A DNA stretch of 11,724 nt from Lachnospiraceae bacterium (GTDB lineage: Bacteria > Bacillota > Clostridia > Lachnospirales > Lachnospiraceae), in contig JAGAEH010000261.1 of NCBI GenBank assembly GCA_017613225.1, forward strand, positions 1 through 11,724. Direction: 5' to 3'. The position numbers were made by a program, and so were the translations under genes. Below are positions 5,472-11,724 of this stretch, piece by piece. Positions within the stretch are counted from its first letter, which is position 1; each line of letters starts with the position of its first letter. The notes below the pieces were generated by a model, which ran no database searches, was not told where the DNA came from, and saw nothing but the letters and a program-made list of their open reading frames with translations.

Positions 5472-6137
5472 TTACTCTATCTCCAGCAGCACCACGGTCT
5501 CCCCCTCCACGCGGAACTTCACCTCACGCCCGGCAAAGGGAAAACCGTACACCCGCTGCGGGTCGTCATGATAGGACGGCCGGGGATCCAGGGCCAGCAC
5601 CTGCAGCAGAGCCTCCTGCTTTTCCTCGGGAAGCTTCCCCAGCAGGGCCGCGTCGGCCCGTACGTCCTTCCTCGCCGGAGCCTCCGGCGCGAAGCCGCTC
5701 TCCGCTTCCGAGACGGCGTCCGTGTACGCCACATAGGGTTTTATATCGTAGATCGGTGTTCCGTTCAGCATGTCCACGCCTGCCACCGTGATCACCGGGC
5801 CCTCCGGCGTGTCCGGCTCCACCGACAACAGTTCTACCACGGAAAGCCCCAGGGGATTGGGCCGGAAAGGCGAGCGGGTGGCAAACACCCCCAGCCGCTT
5901 ATTGCCCCCCAGACGGGGCGGCCGCACGGTGGCGGACCAGTCATCGCGGACGTTCTCCGAAAAGCCCCAGATCAGCCACAGGTGGGAAAAGGCCTCCAGG
6001 CCGCGGACCGTATCCGGATTGCGGAATTCAGGCTCAAAGACGATGCGTCCCCGGGCCGCTGGGATCAGGCCCGGCTGGCGGGGGATGCCGAATTTGCTGT
6101 CGAAATCAGTTGTGATCTTCGCTATCGTTTTTATCAT
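5472..6137 (-). CDS. trmO: tRNA (adenine(37)-N6)-methyltransferase TrmO
   Basis: A 221-residue SAM-dependent enzyme (TsaA/YaeB family) that, in E. coli, adds the N6 methyl to t6A37 of threonine tRNA. Visible signatures are KFGIPRQPGL (15-24), FSHLWLIW, RLGGNKRLGVFATRSPFRP with NPLGLS following, and GVDMLNGTPIYDIKPYV. The small C-terminal TrmO domain follows in the last 50 or so residues (DPRPSYHDDPQRVYGFPFAG). Length is near the usual 230. The ATG at 6137 is positioned as in other TrmO proteins, shortly before the conserved KFGIPRQ. However, no Shine-Dalgarno precedes it: the upstream bases read GCTAATATAACA, and the LCP gene terminator ends only about 20 nt before. It may be transcribed from its own TAATAT -10 as a nearly leaderless message. 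Confidence 0.94.
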   Translation of the reverse strand: MIKTIAKITTDFDSKFGIPRQPGLIPAARGRIVFEPEFRNPDTVRGLEAFSHLWLIWGFSENVRDDWSATVRPPRLGGNKRLGVFATRSPFRPNPLGLSVVELLSVEPDTPEGPVITVAGVDMLNGTPIYDIKPYVAYTDAVSEAESGFAPEAPARKDVRADAALLGKLPEEKQEALLQVLALDPRPSYHDDPQRVYGFPFAGREVKFRVEGETVVLLEIE

Positions 6138-6141
6138 TGTT

Positions 6142-6150
6142 ATATTAGCA
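6142..6150 (-). promoter_or_regulatory. Extended -10 abutting the trmO start
   Basis: On the minus strand TGC-TAATAT runs from 6150 to 6142. The A of the trmO ATG is the fifth base after the hexamer, so initiation at the usual distance would fall within about two bases of the start codon. The -35 region would lie in the LCP terminator stem-loop and shows no consensus. Confidence 0.4.
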
Positions 6151-6157
6151 TCAGAAA

Positions 6158-6179
6158 ACCGCGGCCAGAAGGCCGCGGT
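6158..6179 (-). terminator. Intrinsic terminator of the LCP gene
   Basis: ACCGCGGCC (6158-6166) and GGCCGCGGT (6171-6179) make a perfect 9-bp stem with a 4-nt loop. On the minus strand the stem is followed by TTT, giving a run of four Ts with the last stem base. It starts 6 nt after the LCP gene stop codon, as expected for an intrinsic terminator. Confidence 0.82.
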
Positions 6180-6185
6180 CGTGGT

Positions 6186-7355
6186 TTACGGATGTTCCTT
6201 GCGGTAGGAGGTGATGTAATCGCTCACTTCCTCCACCGTTCCGGAAGGTTGGTAGTTTTCCTGTCCATAGAGGAACTTGTGGAGCATCGTCACGTTCTCA
6301 CTAAGCGTATTGCAGTAGACGTAAGCCGTGGAGAGGTTGCGCTGATCCTTGTATTGTCCCTCAAAGGGGAACAGGGTCTGCTCGCCGATCCAGTAGGATC
6401 CCACGTCCGTCAGGATGCTCATCAGCTCCGTATAGCTGAAGTTGGTGGCGATGTTGCCTTCCTGCGTAGCCATGTCCAGCAGGCCCACCTGCTCCGTCAG
6501 GCTCATGGCCTTGACCTTGGTCAGGGCGATGGAGATGACCTTGCGCTGGCGCTCCGCGCGGGTGATGTCGTGATGGCCCACGCTGCGGATGCGGCAGTAG
6601 GCAGCAGCCTGCACGCCGTCCAGATGATAGGTGTCGCGGCCCCTGGCCTCCACGTAGGAGGTGGGGATCCCGGAGATCGTGGAGATCTCGTAGGAATAGT
6701 CGTTGATGGCCTTTGCCTCCGCGTTGGACAGCTCGATGTCGATGCCGCCGATGTACTGAATGATCTTGGCCACCAGGGTCCAGTTGACGGTCACGTACTG
6801 GGTGATGGTCAGGTCGCAGCATCTGTTGATGGTCTGGATCGACTCCTGTACGCCGTAGCCCGCGTAGATGTCCGTCAGCTTGGTGTGCTTGCCGTTGGAA
6901 GTCTCCAGGAAGGTATCACGCAGGATGGATACCAGCTTTACTTCCTTCGTCTCGTTGTTGATGCAGCAGATGATGTCCGTGTCCGCGTTTGCGTATTTGA
7001 CCAGGTCGCGGTTGTTGCGGGCGTCGACACCGTAGATCATGAAAGTGGTGTACTTCTCTCTCATGGTCTTCTTGGCCTCTTCCGGGATGTCGGGGTTCGT
7101 GACCACATCCGCGGGGGCGAAGGTCTCTTCCGCTTCCTGCGCGGGACGCTGCATGTTGTCCACTTTGTTCTTGGACCAGAAGAAGAACACCGCACCGGCT
7201 GCTACCAGCAGCACCAGCAGGATCTCCAGAACCAGGAGGGCAATGAATTTGCCTTTTTTCCTTTTCTTCTTCGGTTCCTCCGGTCCTCCAGTCATCGGAC
7301 TGCCCTCTTCGGGCATGCCGGTGGCATTTTCAAACTTGTCTTTTTTAGAAGCCAT
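6186..7355 (-). CDS. LytR-CpsA-Psr (LCP) family wall-polymer transferase
   Basis: A 389-residue membrane-anchored LCP protein. The family transfers lipid-pyrophosphate-linked glycopolymers (teichoic acid or capsule type) onto peptidoglycan outside the cell. The cytoplasmic N-terminus ends in a basic patch KKKRKKGK (29-36), followed by one transmembrane segment (about 37-60), so the catalytic domain is outside. Core motifs are FMIYGVDARNN (105-115), NADTDI (D125, D127), LVSILRDTFL (R146), KLTDIYAGYG (159-168), AAYCRIR (R255, R257) and HHDITRAERQRKV (261-273). Paired cysteines at 130-131 and 179-180 lie in the external domain. ATG at 7355 has AGAGGG 6 nt upstream. It has its own extended -10 promoter and a strong terminator, so it is probably monocistronic. 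The polymer attached cannot be told. Confidence 0.93.
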   Translation of the reverse strand: MASKKDKFENATGMPEEGSPMTGGPEEPKKKRKKGKFIALLVLEILLVLLVAAGAVFFFWSKNKVDNMQRPAQEAEETFAPADVVTNPDIPEEAKKTMREKYTTFMIYGVDARNNRDLVKYANADTDIICCINNETKEVKLVSILRDTFLETSNGKHTKLTDIYAGYGVQESIQTINRCCDLTITQYVTVNWTLVAKIIQYIGGIDIELSNAEAKAINDYSYEISTISGIPTSYVEARGRDTYHLDGVQAAAYCRIRSVGHHDITRAERQRKVISIALTKVKAMSLTEQVGLLDMATQEGNIATNFSYTELMSILTDVGSYWIGEQTLFPFEGQYKDQRNLSTAYVYCNTLSENVTMLHKFLYGQENYQPSGTVEEVSDYITSYRKEHP

Positions 7356-7388
7356 AGTTATCCCTCTGACTGTTTTTTTATCTTTATT

Positions 7389-7402
7389 GCCGTATTCACG
7401 GC
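7389..7402 (-). other. Small hairpin in the LCP gene leader
   Basis: GCCGT (7389-7393) pairs with ACGGC (7398-7402) around ATTC, just after the predicted transcription start. It is followed by an A-rich stretch leading to the ribosome binding site. It may stabilise the 5' end; no regulatory role is shown. Confidence 0.35.
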
Positions 7403-7411
7403 GTAAATGAC

Positions 7412-7420
7412 ATTATAACA
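7412..7420 (-). promoter_or_regulatory. Extended -10 promoter of the LCP gene
   Basis: On the minus strand TGT-TATAAT (7420-7412) is a consensus extended -10. No good -35 is found at 17-18 bp (TAGGAA is the nearest), which extended -10 promoters tolerate. The start near 7405 gives a leader of about 50 nt. Confidence 0.6.
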
Positions 7421-7472
7421 GTATTATCCGGAAATTCCTAACTGTTTTCTTACGTTTTTCCCCACTTTGTAT

Positions 7473-8327
7473 TTAGATATTGAATTCTCCGGTGTAGACT
7501 TCCGTCGCGGGGCCGCACATGGTCAGGTGGCCGTTGTCTTCCACGGTGATGTTCAGCGTCCCGCCGGGCAGCCGCACGTCCACGCTGCGGTCGCAGAGCC
7601 CCAGCAGGGCCGCCGCCGTCGCCGCCGCCGTCGCGCCGGTGCCGCAGGCCATGGTCTCGCCGACGCCGCGTTCCCACACCCTCAGCCGGATATGCGTCCG
7701 GTCCGCCACTTCCGCGAAATCCACGTTGGTGCGCGCCGGGAAGCGGGTGTGGCACTCGATCACCGGGCCGCTGGTCAGGACAGGGGCCTCATCGGACCTG
7801 GTCACGAACAGCACCGCGTGGGGCACTCCGGTGTCCAGCACCACAAAGCGCACGTCTTTCCCGCTCACGTTGACGGTCTCCAGCACTTCGCCGGCAGACA
7901 GGGAGCCGAAGTCCTCGCCGGTGAGCAGGCGGCTCACCCCGTTGCTGTTTAAAGTGGCCTGCCCCATGTCCACGGAGACCAGACGGCATTTGTCGTCCTT
8001 CACGGAAAGATCCAGCTTTTTGATCCCCGCCAGAGTCTCCACCGTGATGTTCTGCATGTTGGTAAGGCCGTGATCGTAGACAAATTTGGCCAGGCAGCGG
8101 ATGCCGTTTCCGCACATCTCCGCCCGGGTGGCGTCCGCGTTGTACAGGTCCATGCGGAAATCCGCGACGTCGGAGCCGCGGATCAGCAGAAGGCCGTCCG
8201 CGCCGATGCCGAAATGCCTGTGGCACACCAGCTCGGCGATCCTGCCTGGATCGACGGTGATCTCCTCCTCAAAGCAGTTCACGCATATGAAATCATTTCC
8301 AAGGCCGTGCATTTTAGTAAATCTCAT
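7473..8327 (-). CDS. dapF: Diaminopimelate epimerase
   Basis: A 284-residue enzyme that converts LL- to meso-diaminopimelate without a cofactor, for lysine and peptidoglycan synthesis. The N-terminal MRFTKMHGLGNDF is diagnostic. The two catalytic cysteines are C72 in AEMCGNGIRC and C228 in GETMACGTGATA. GIGADGL and the late PARTNVDF are also conserved. I place the start at ATG 8327 rather than at the in-frame TTG 8339. The GGAG at 8334-8337 sits exactly 6 nt before this ATG, while from TTG it would be coded as part of Leu/Met-Glu, and homologues begin at MRFTKMHG. It has a consensus promoter of its own. The LCP gene downstream is separated by 117 nt and also has its own promoter. No other lysine-pathway gene is in the window. 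Confidence 0.96.
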   Translation of the reverse strand: MRFTKMHGLGNDFICVNCFEEEITVDPGRIAELVCHRHFGIGADGLLLIRGSDVADFRMDLYNADATRAEMCGNGIRCLAKFVYDHGLTNMQNITVETLAGIKKLDLSVKDDKCRLVSVDMGQATLNSNGVSRLLTGEDFGSLSAGEVLETVNVSGKDVRFVVLDTGVPHAVLFVTRSDEAPVLTSGPVIECHTRFPARTNVDFAEVADRTHIRLRVWERGVGETMACGTGATAAATAAALLGLCDRSVDVRLPGGTLNITVEDNGHLTMCGPATEVYTGEFNI

Positions 8328-8333
8328 AGGGCA

Positions 8334-8337
8334 CTCC
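8334..8337 (-). promoter_or_regulatory. Ribosome binding site that decides the dapF start
   Basis: GGAG on the minus strand lies 6 nt upstream of ATG 8327. The longer in-frame start (TTG 8337-8339) overlaps this motif and has no purine-rich site before it, so the shorter 284-residue form is preferred. Confidence 0.75.
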
Positions 8338-8359
8338 AAGACAGCTTTTTAATTAAATA

Positions 8360-8388
8360 ATTGTATGGAAAACCGACAGTTTTGTCAA
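8360..8388 (-). promoter_or_regulatory. Consensus sigma-A promoter of dapF
   Basis: On the minus strand TTGACA (8388-8383) and TACAAT (8365-8360) are separated by exactly 17 bp, matching 11 of 12 consensus positions. Transcription would start near 8353, with a leader of about 26 nt. Two AAAACTG direct repeats 19 bp apart flank the -35, and GACA-AAAC-TGTC overlaps it; these could be an operator but may be chance. Confidence 0.8.
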
Positions 8389-8418
8389 TCTTTATCAGTT
8401 TTACCGCATAGGGGCTCC

Positions 8419-9942
8419 TCACATGCTGCCCCGCAGCTCGATCCGCGGCCCCCCGCGGCCCTCCAGGTATTCCTTGGTGATGATCACCCGTCCGATGTTG
8501 GGATCCTTGGGGATCTCATACATGATGTCCAGCATGTACTCCTCCAGGATCGCCCGCAGCGCACGGGCGCCGGTGTCTTTTTCCAGGGCGGCCCTGGCGA
8601 TCACCTGCAGGGCGTCGTCTTCGATGACCAGCTGCACCTCGTCCATGGCCAGCAGTTTCACGTACTGCTTCATGATGGCGTTGCGGGGCTCCTTCAGAAT
8701 GCGGACCAGGAATTCCTCCGTCAGCTCGTCCAGCGTCACCACCACCGGCATGCGGCCCAGAAATTCCGGGATCATGCCGAATTTGCGCAGGTCCTCGGTG
8801 GTGACCCGCTTGATGATGTTCTTCTCCTGCTCAAAACGGTCCTTTAAATCCGCGTTGAAGCCCATGGAGGACCGTTCCTTCAGCCTCTCCTTGATGATAT
8901 CCTCCAGCCCCGGGAAAGCGCCGCCGCAGATGAACAGGATGTTCTGGGTGTTGATGTTGGCCAGGGGCACCATGCCGTTCTTGCTGCCGGCGCCTACGGG
9001 CACCTCCACGGTGCTGCCCTCCAGCATCTTCAAAAGCTCCTGCTGTACGGACTCGCCGCTCACGTCGCGGCTGTTCATGTTCTTTTTCTTGGCGATCTTG
9101 TCGATCTCGTCGATGTAGACGATGCCCCGCTCGGCCTTTTCCACGTCGTTGCCCGCTGCCGCCAGAAGCTTTGAGAGCACGCTCTCGATGTCATCGCCGA
9201 TGTAGCCCGCCTCCGTCAGGGAGGTGGCGTCCGCGATGGCCAGCGGCACTTTCAGCAGTTTGGCAAGGGTGCGGACCAGATAGGTCTTGCCGCTGCCGGT
9301 GGGGCCGATCAGCAGGATATTGCTCTTCTCGATCTCCACGTCGTCCGGCTTGGCCAGCACCCGCTTGTAGTGGTTGTAAACGCCCACGGCGATGGCCTTT
9401 TTGGCCTTCTCCTGGCCGATGACGTATTCGTCCAGCCAGCCCTTCAGGATGTGGGGCGCCGGGATGTCCTTCATGGTCAGGGCAGGCTCCGCCTTCTTTT
9501 TCGCCTTCTTCTTTTTAGCGGGTTGAGGCTCGTCCCCGTCCCCCTGATCCATGGGCTGGAAAGGGCCTCCGGGGCCCATCTTGGTCAGGTCGATCATGCG
9601 CACGTTGAAGGGCAGGTTGGAAAAATCCATGTTGGAAAAGTCCTGATGGGCGATCATGTCCATGCTCCTCTGCATGCAGTCCCGGCAGAGGGTCAGCCCG
9701 CCGGGCATGTGGATCAGGTCGCCGGCGTCCTTTGCCGTACGGCCGCACATGATGCAGCGCTCGAACTGGCGGGTGTTGTCGGGATCGTCGTCGTCCTCGT
9801 CCTCCGTCTCTTCCAGCCCGGTGTCTTCCGCCTCTTCCTCAGCGGCGTCCTCACCGCCGTCCTGTCCCATCAGGATGAATCCCTGCCTGTTTTCTTCTGT
9901 ATTTTCGCTCTCTTCCGGGATGCTTTTTTCTTCGTCGTTCAT
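8419..9942 (-). CDS. clpX: ClpX-family AAA+ unfoldase with acidic N-terminal extension
   Basis: A 507-residue protein against about 420 for usual ClpX. It unfolds substrates for ClpP. Residues 1-57 are an added tail very rich in Asp and Glu. The zinc-binding domain follows (C63, C66, C86, C89), then a Lys-rich linker (KKKKAKKK, about 143-150). The AAA+ core has Walker A GPTGSGKT (213-220), pore loop GYIGDD (246-251), Walker B IVYIDEIDK (274-282), arginine finger R397 in PEFLGR and sensor 2 GARALR (458-463). The usual RKH pore-entry loop reads SKN here (320-322), and the ClpP-docking IGF loop is MGF (360-362). ATG at 9942 has GGAG 9 nt upstream. Neighbours are uvrA and dapF, not tig, clpP or lon, so this may be a second, specialised ClpX. 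No clear promoter was found. Confidence 0.93.
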   Translation of the reverse strand: MNDEEKSIPEESENTEENRQGFILMGQDGGEDAAEEEAEDTGLEETEDEDDDDPDNTRQFERCIMCGRTAKDAGDLIHMPGGLTLCRDCMQRSMDMIAHQDFSNMDFSNLPFNVRMIDLTKMGPGGPFQPMDQGDGDEPQPAKKKKAKKKAEPALTMKDIPAPHILKGWLDEYVIGQEKAKKAIAVGVYNHYKRVLAKPDDVEIEKSNILLIGPTGSGKTYLVRTLAKLLKVPLAIADATSLTEAGYIGDDIESVLSKLLAAAGNDVEKAERGIVYIDEIDKIAKKKNMNSRDVSGESVQQELLKMLEGSTVEVPVGAGSKNGMVPLANINTQNILFICGGAFPGLEDIIKERLKERSSMGFNADLKDRFEQEKNIIKRVTTEDLRKFGMIPEFLGRMPVVVTLDELTEEFLVRILKEPRNAIMKQYVKLLAMDEVQLVIEDDALQVIARAALEKDTGARALRAILEEYMLDIMYEIPKDPNIGRVIITKEYLEGRGGPRIELRGSM

Positions 9943-9983
9943 TTATTATCTCTCCCTGTGTTTCCGTATGTCTTAAGTTCGCG

Positions 9984-10012
9984 GGATCCTTCCGCTTCAG
10001 CTGCACTCTGCA
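9984..10012. repeat. Decayed partial copy of the uvrA-clpX repeat
   Basis: GGATCCTTC at 9984-9992 recurs at 10040-10048, exactly 56 bp away. The following CGCTTCAGCTGCA resembles the inner part of the larger element. It looks like a worn half-copy lying next to the intact element, between it and clpX. Confidence 0.45.
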
Positions 10013-10085
10013 TGTCATCCTGAGGAGCGCAGCGACGAAGGATCCTTCGGCTGCATCCGCTTCGCGGACTGCGCTCAGGATGACA
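10013..10085. repeat. Long inverted repeat built on TGTCATCCTGAG
   Basis: The ends TGTCATCCTGAG (10013-10024) and CTCAGGATGACA (10074-10085) are perfectly complementary. Allowing a 3-nt bulge, the stem extends to 17 bp. Inside are a perfect 12-bp palindrome, GAAGGATCCTTC (10037-10048), and a small hairpin, TCCGC-TTC-GCGGA (10056-10068), so the whole can form a three-armed structure. From memory, TCATCCTGAG...GAAGGATC elements are widespread intergenic repeats in many bacteria. It lies 7 nt past the uvrA stop and has no U tract, so it is probably not a simple terminator. Confidence 0.85.
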
Positions 10086-10092
10086 AGACGCT

Positions 10093-11724
10093 TCACTCCA
10101 TGCCGCGCTCCAGCATGGGCTTCAGATACTGCCCGGTGTAGGAGTCCGGATCTTCCGCCACCTGCTCCGGCGTGCCGGTGGTCACCACCGTGCCGCCGCC
10201 GTCGCCGCCCTCCGGCCCCATGTCGATGATGTAGTCCGCCATCTTGATGACGTCCAGGTTGTGCTCGATCACCACCACGGTGTTGCCGCCCTCGGACAGC
10301 CGCCTCAGGATGTCCACCAGCCGGTGGACGTCGGCGAAGTGCAGGCCCGTGGTGGGCTCGTCCAGAATGTACAGCGTCCTGCCGGTGCTGCGCCGGCACA
10401 GTTCCGTGGCCAGTTTCACCCGCTGGGCCTCGCCGCCGGACAGGGTGGTGGAGGGCTGTCCCAGCCGGATGTAGGAAAGGCCCACGTAGTCCAGCATCTG
10501 CAGCTTGGTGCGGATGGAGGGCACCGGGTCAAAGAATTCCACGGCCTCCGCCACCGTCATGTCCAGCACGTCGTAGATGCTCTTGCCCTTATACTTCACT
10601 TCCAGCGTCTCCCGGTTGTAGCGCTTGCCCTTGCAGACTTCGCAGGGCACGTACACGTCGGGCAGGAAGTTCATTTCGATCTTGATGATGCCGTCGCCGG
10701 AGCAGGACTCGCAGCGGCCGCCCTTTACGTTAAAGGAGAACCGTCCCTTGGTATAGCCCCTGGCCCGGGCTCCCTGGGTGCTGGCGAACAGGTCCCGGAT
10801 CAGGTCGAAGACGCCGGTATAGGTGGCCGGATTGGACCTGGGCGTGCGGCCGATGGGGGACTGATCGATGTTGATGACTTTGTCCAGCTGCTCCAGGCCT
10901 TCGATGCCCCTGTGCCTGCCCGCGATGGTCCTGGCCCGGTTCAGCTGCCTGGCCGCCACCTTGTACAGGATCTCGTTGATCAGCGAACTCTTGCCGCTGC
11001 CGGACACGCCGGTGACGCATGTAAATATCCCCAAGGGGATCTCCACGTCAATATTCTTTAAGTTGTTCTCCGCCGCCCCCAGGATCTTCAGCCAGCCGCT
11101 GGGATCCCTGCGGCTGTCCGGCACCGGGATGCGCCTGCGGCCGGACAGGTAGTCGCCGGTGATGGAGCCCGGCGTGTTCATGATGTCCTCCGCCTTGCCC
11201 GTGGCCACCACCGTGCCGCCGTTCTCCCCGGCCCCGGGACCGATGTCCACGATGAAATCCGCGGCCCGCATGGTCTCCTCGTCGTGTTCCACCACGATCA
11301 CGGAGTTGCCCAGATCCCGCAGATGCTTCAAGGTGCCGATCAGCTTGCCGTTGTCCCGCTGGTGCAGGCCGATGCTGGGCTCGTCCAGAATATAGGCTAC
11401 GCCCACCAGGCCGCTGCCCACCTGAGTAGCCAGGCGGATGCGCTGCATCTCGCCGCCGGACAGGGTGCTGGCGTTGCGGGACAGAGACAGATAGTCCAGC
11501 CCCACCTCCTTCAAAAAGCCCAGTCTGGCGTAGACTTCCTTTAAGATGGAGTGGCTGATGGTCTCCTGCATCTCGGAGAAGCTCTTTTCGGTATCTTTCA
11601 GGTATTCCATGCTGTCCGTGATGGACAGGTTCGTCAGTTCATAGATGTTCTTTTTGCCCACGGTCACCGCCAGGGAGGTCTTCTTCAGCCGCTGGCCGCC
11701 GCAGACGCTGCAGGGCGTCACCCG
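10093..11724 (-). CDS. uvrA: Excinuclease ABC subunit A, C-terminal part (cut by window edge)
   Basis: The last 543 or so residues of UvrA (usually about 940), the damage-recognition ATPase of nucleotide excision repair. The reading frame is open to the end of the window, so the N-terminus lies outside; the GTG at 11721 is an internal Val, not a start. Numbering from that Val, the fragment has PCSVCGGQRLK (3-13) in the first ATPase half, signature STLSGGEMQRIRLA (86-98) and Walker B YILDEPSIGL. The second ATPase has Walker A GVSGSGKSS (238-246), zinc module CESC (337, 340) and CEVC (360, 363), signature TTLSGGEAQRVKLA (425-438), and LYILDEPTTGLH (450-461). The end, QYLKPMLE, is typical. All key residues seen are intact. 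A uvrB normally found nearby would be upstream, outside the window. Confidence 0.97.
   Translation of the reverse strand, partial: RVTPCSVCGGQRLKKTSLAVTVGKKNIYELTNLSITDSMEYLKDTEKSFSEMQETISHSILKEVYARLGFLKEVGLDYLSLSRNASTLSGGEMQRIRLATQVGSGLVGVAYILDEPSIGLHQRDNGKLIGTLKHLRDLGNSVIVVEHDEETMRAADFIVDIGPGAGENGGTVVATGKAEDIMNTPGSITGDYLSGRRRIPVPDSRRDPSGWLKILGAAENNLKNIDVEIPLGIFTCVTGVSGSGKSSLINEILYKVAARQLNRARTIAGRHRGIEGLEQLDKVINIDQSPIGRTPRSNPATYTGVFDLIRDLFASTQGARARGYTKGRFSFNVKGGRCESCSGDGIIKIEMNFLPDVYVPCEVCKGKRYNRETLEVKYKGKSIYDVLDMTVAEAVEFFDPVPSIRTKLQMLDYVGLSYIRLGQPSTTLSGGEAQRVKLATELCRRSTGRTLYILDEPTTGLHFADVHRLVDILRRLSEGGNTVVVIEHNLDVIKMADYIIDMGPEGGDGGGTVVTTGTPEQVAEDPDSYTGQYLKPMLERGME

Noticed and set aside
4477..5571. 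Open frame of 364 codons on the + strand, opposite the M20 gene
   Set aside because: An antisense shadow of a well-supported metal hydrolase, with no start signal and no domain.
5568..7406. Open frame of 612 codons on the + strand across trmO and the LCP gene
   Set aside because: It runs through two clearly real minus-strand genes and the terminator between them, with His- and Val-rich composition and no motif.
8328..8339. Longer dapF start at TTG 8339
   Set aside because: It adds four residues not found before MRFTKMHG in homologues, and the GGAG site fits ATG 8327.
8411..8432. GGGGC/GCCCC pairing at the end of clpX as a terminator
   Set aside because: Only 5 bp with a 12-nt loop, overlapping the stop codon, and no U tract follows.

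Overview
The window looks like chromosomal DNA from a fairly GC-rich Gram-positive anaerobe of the Clostridia (Bacillota), perhaps a gut Lachnospiraceae or Oscillospiraceae member. This rests on AGGAGG-type ribosome binding sites, sigma-A promoters of Gram-positive style (a consensus -35/-10 pair before dapF, extended -10 elements elsewhere), a LytR-CpsA-Psr (LCP) wall protein, and UvrA, ClpX and TrmO of Bacillota type. It is inferred from sequence character only; no search was run.

Layout. Bases 1-236 hold a hairpin that probably ends an upstream gene, then the promoter of a LysR-type regulator (237-1121, + strand). A perfect 15-bp palindrome with the T-N11-A spacing of LysR boxes overlaps that promoter. 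Everything else is on the minus strand, so the regulator is convergent with its neighbour. Read in the direction of transcription (right to left), the genes are: uvrA (C-terminal 58%, cut by the window edge), a ClpX-family unfoldase with a long acidic N-terminus, dapF, an LCP wall-polymer transferase, trmO, an AbgB-like M20 amidohydrolase, a two-part GNAT acetyltransferase, and a gamma-glutamyltransferase-family Ntn hydrolase.

How the genes fit together. uvrA, clpX, dapF, the LCP gene and trmO are housekeeping functions: DNA repair, proteolysis, diaminopimelate and wall synthesis, and tRNA modification. They appear to be separate or loosely linked units. dapF and the LCP gene have their own promoters, and a strong terminator lies between the LCP gene and trmO. 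The M20, GNAT and GGT-like genes form an accessory catabolic-looking group: two amide-bond hydrolases acting on small conjugates plus an acetyltransferase. The LysR regulator lies next to them but no direct link is shown.

The most unusual material is intergenic. A family of 27-nt hairpin repeats with a constant GGGGACG core and varying complementary ends occurs as dimers in three gaps: 1123-1178, 2953-3008 and about 3877-3935. The two direct dimers are both 27+2+27 = 56 nt, although their end sequences differ. A different, larger inverted repeat built on TGTCATCCTGAG fills the uvrA-clpX gap. Other points of interest are the ClpX variant (RKH loop replaced, not beside clpP), the GGT-like enzyme lacking the expected substrate-binding Arg, and trmO, which has no Shine-Dalgarno and may be leaderless. 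No RNA genes, CRISPR array, transposase gene or gene gap longer than 300 bases was found.
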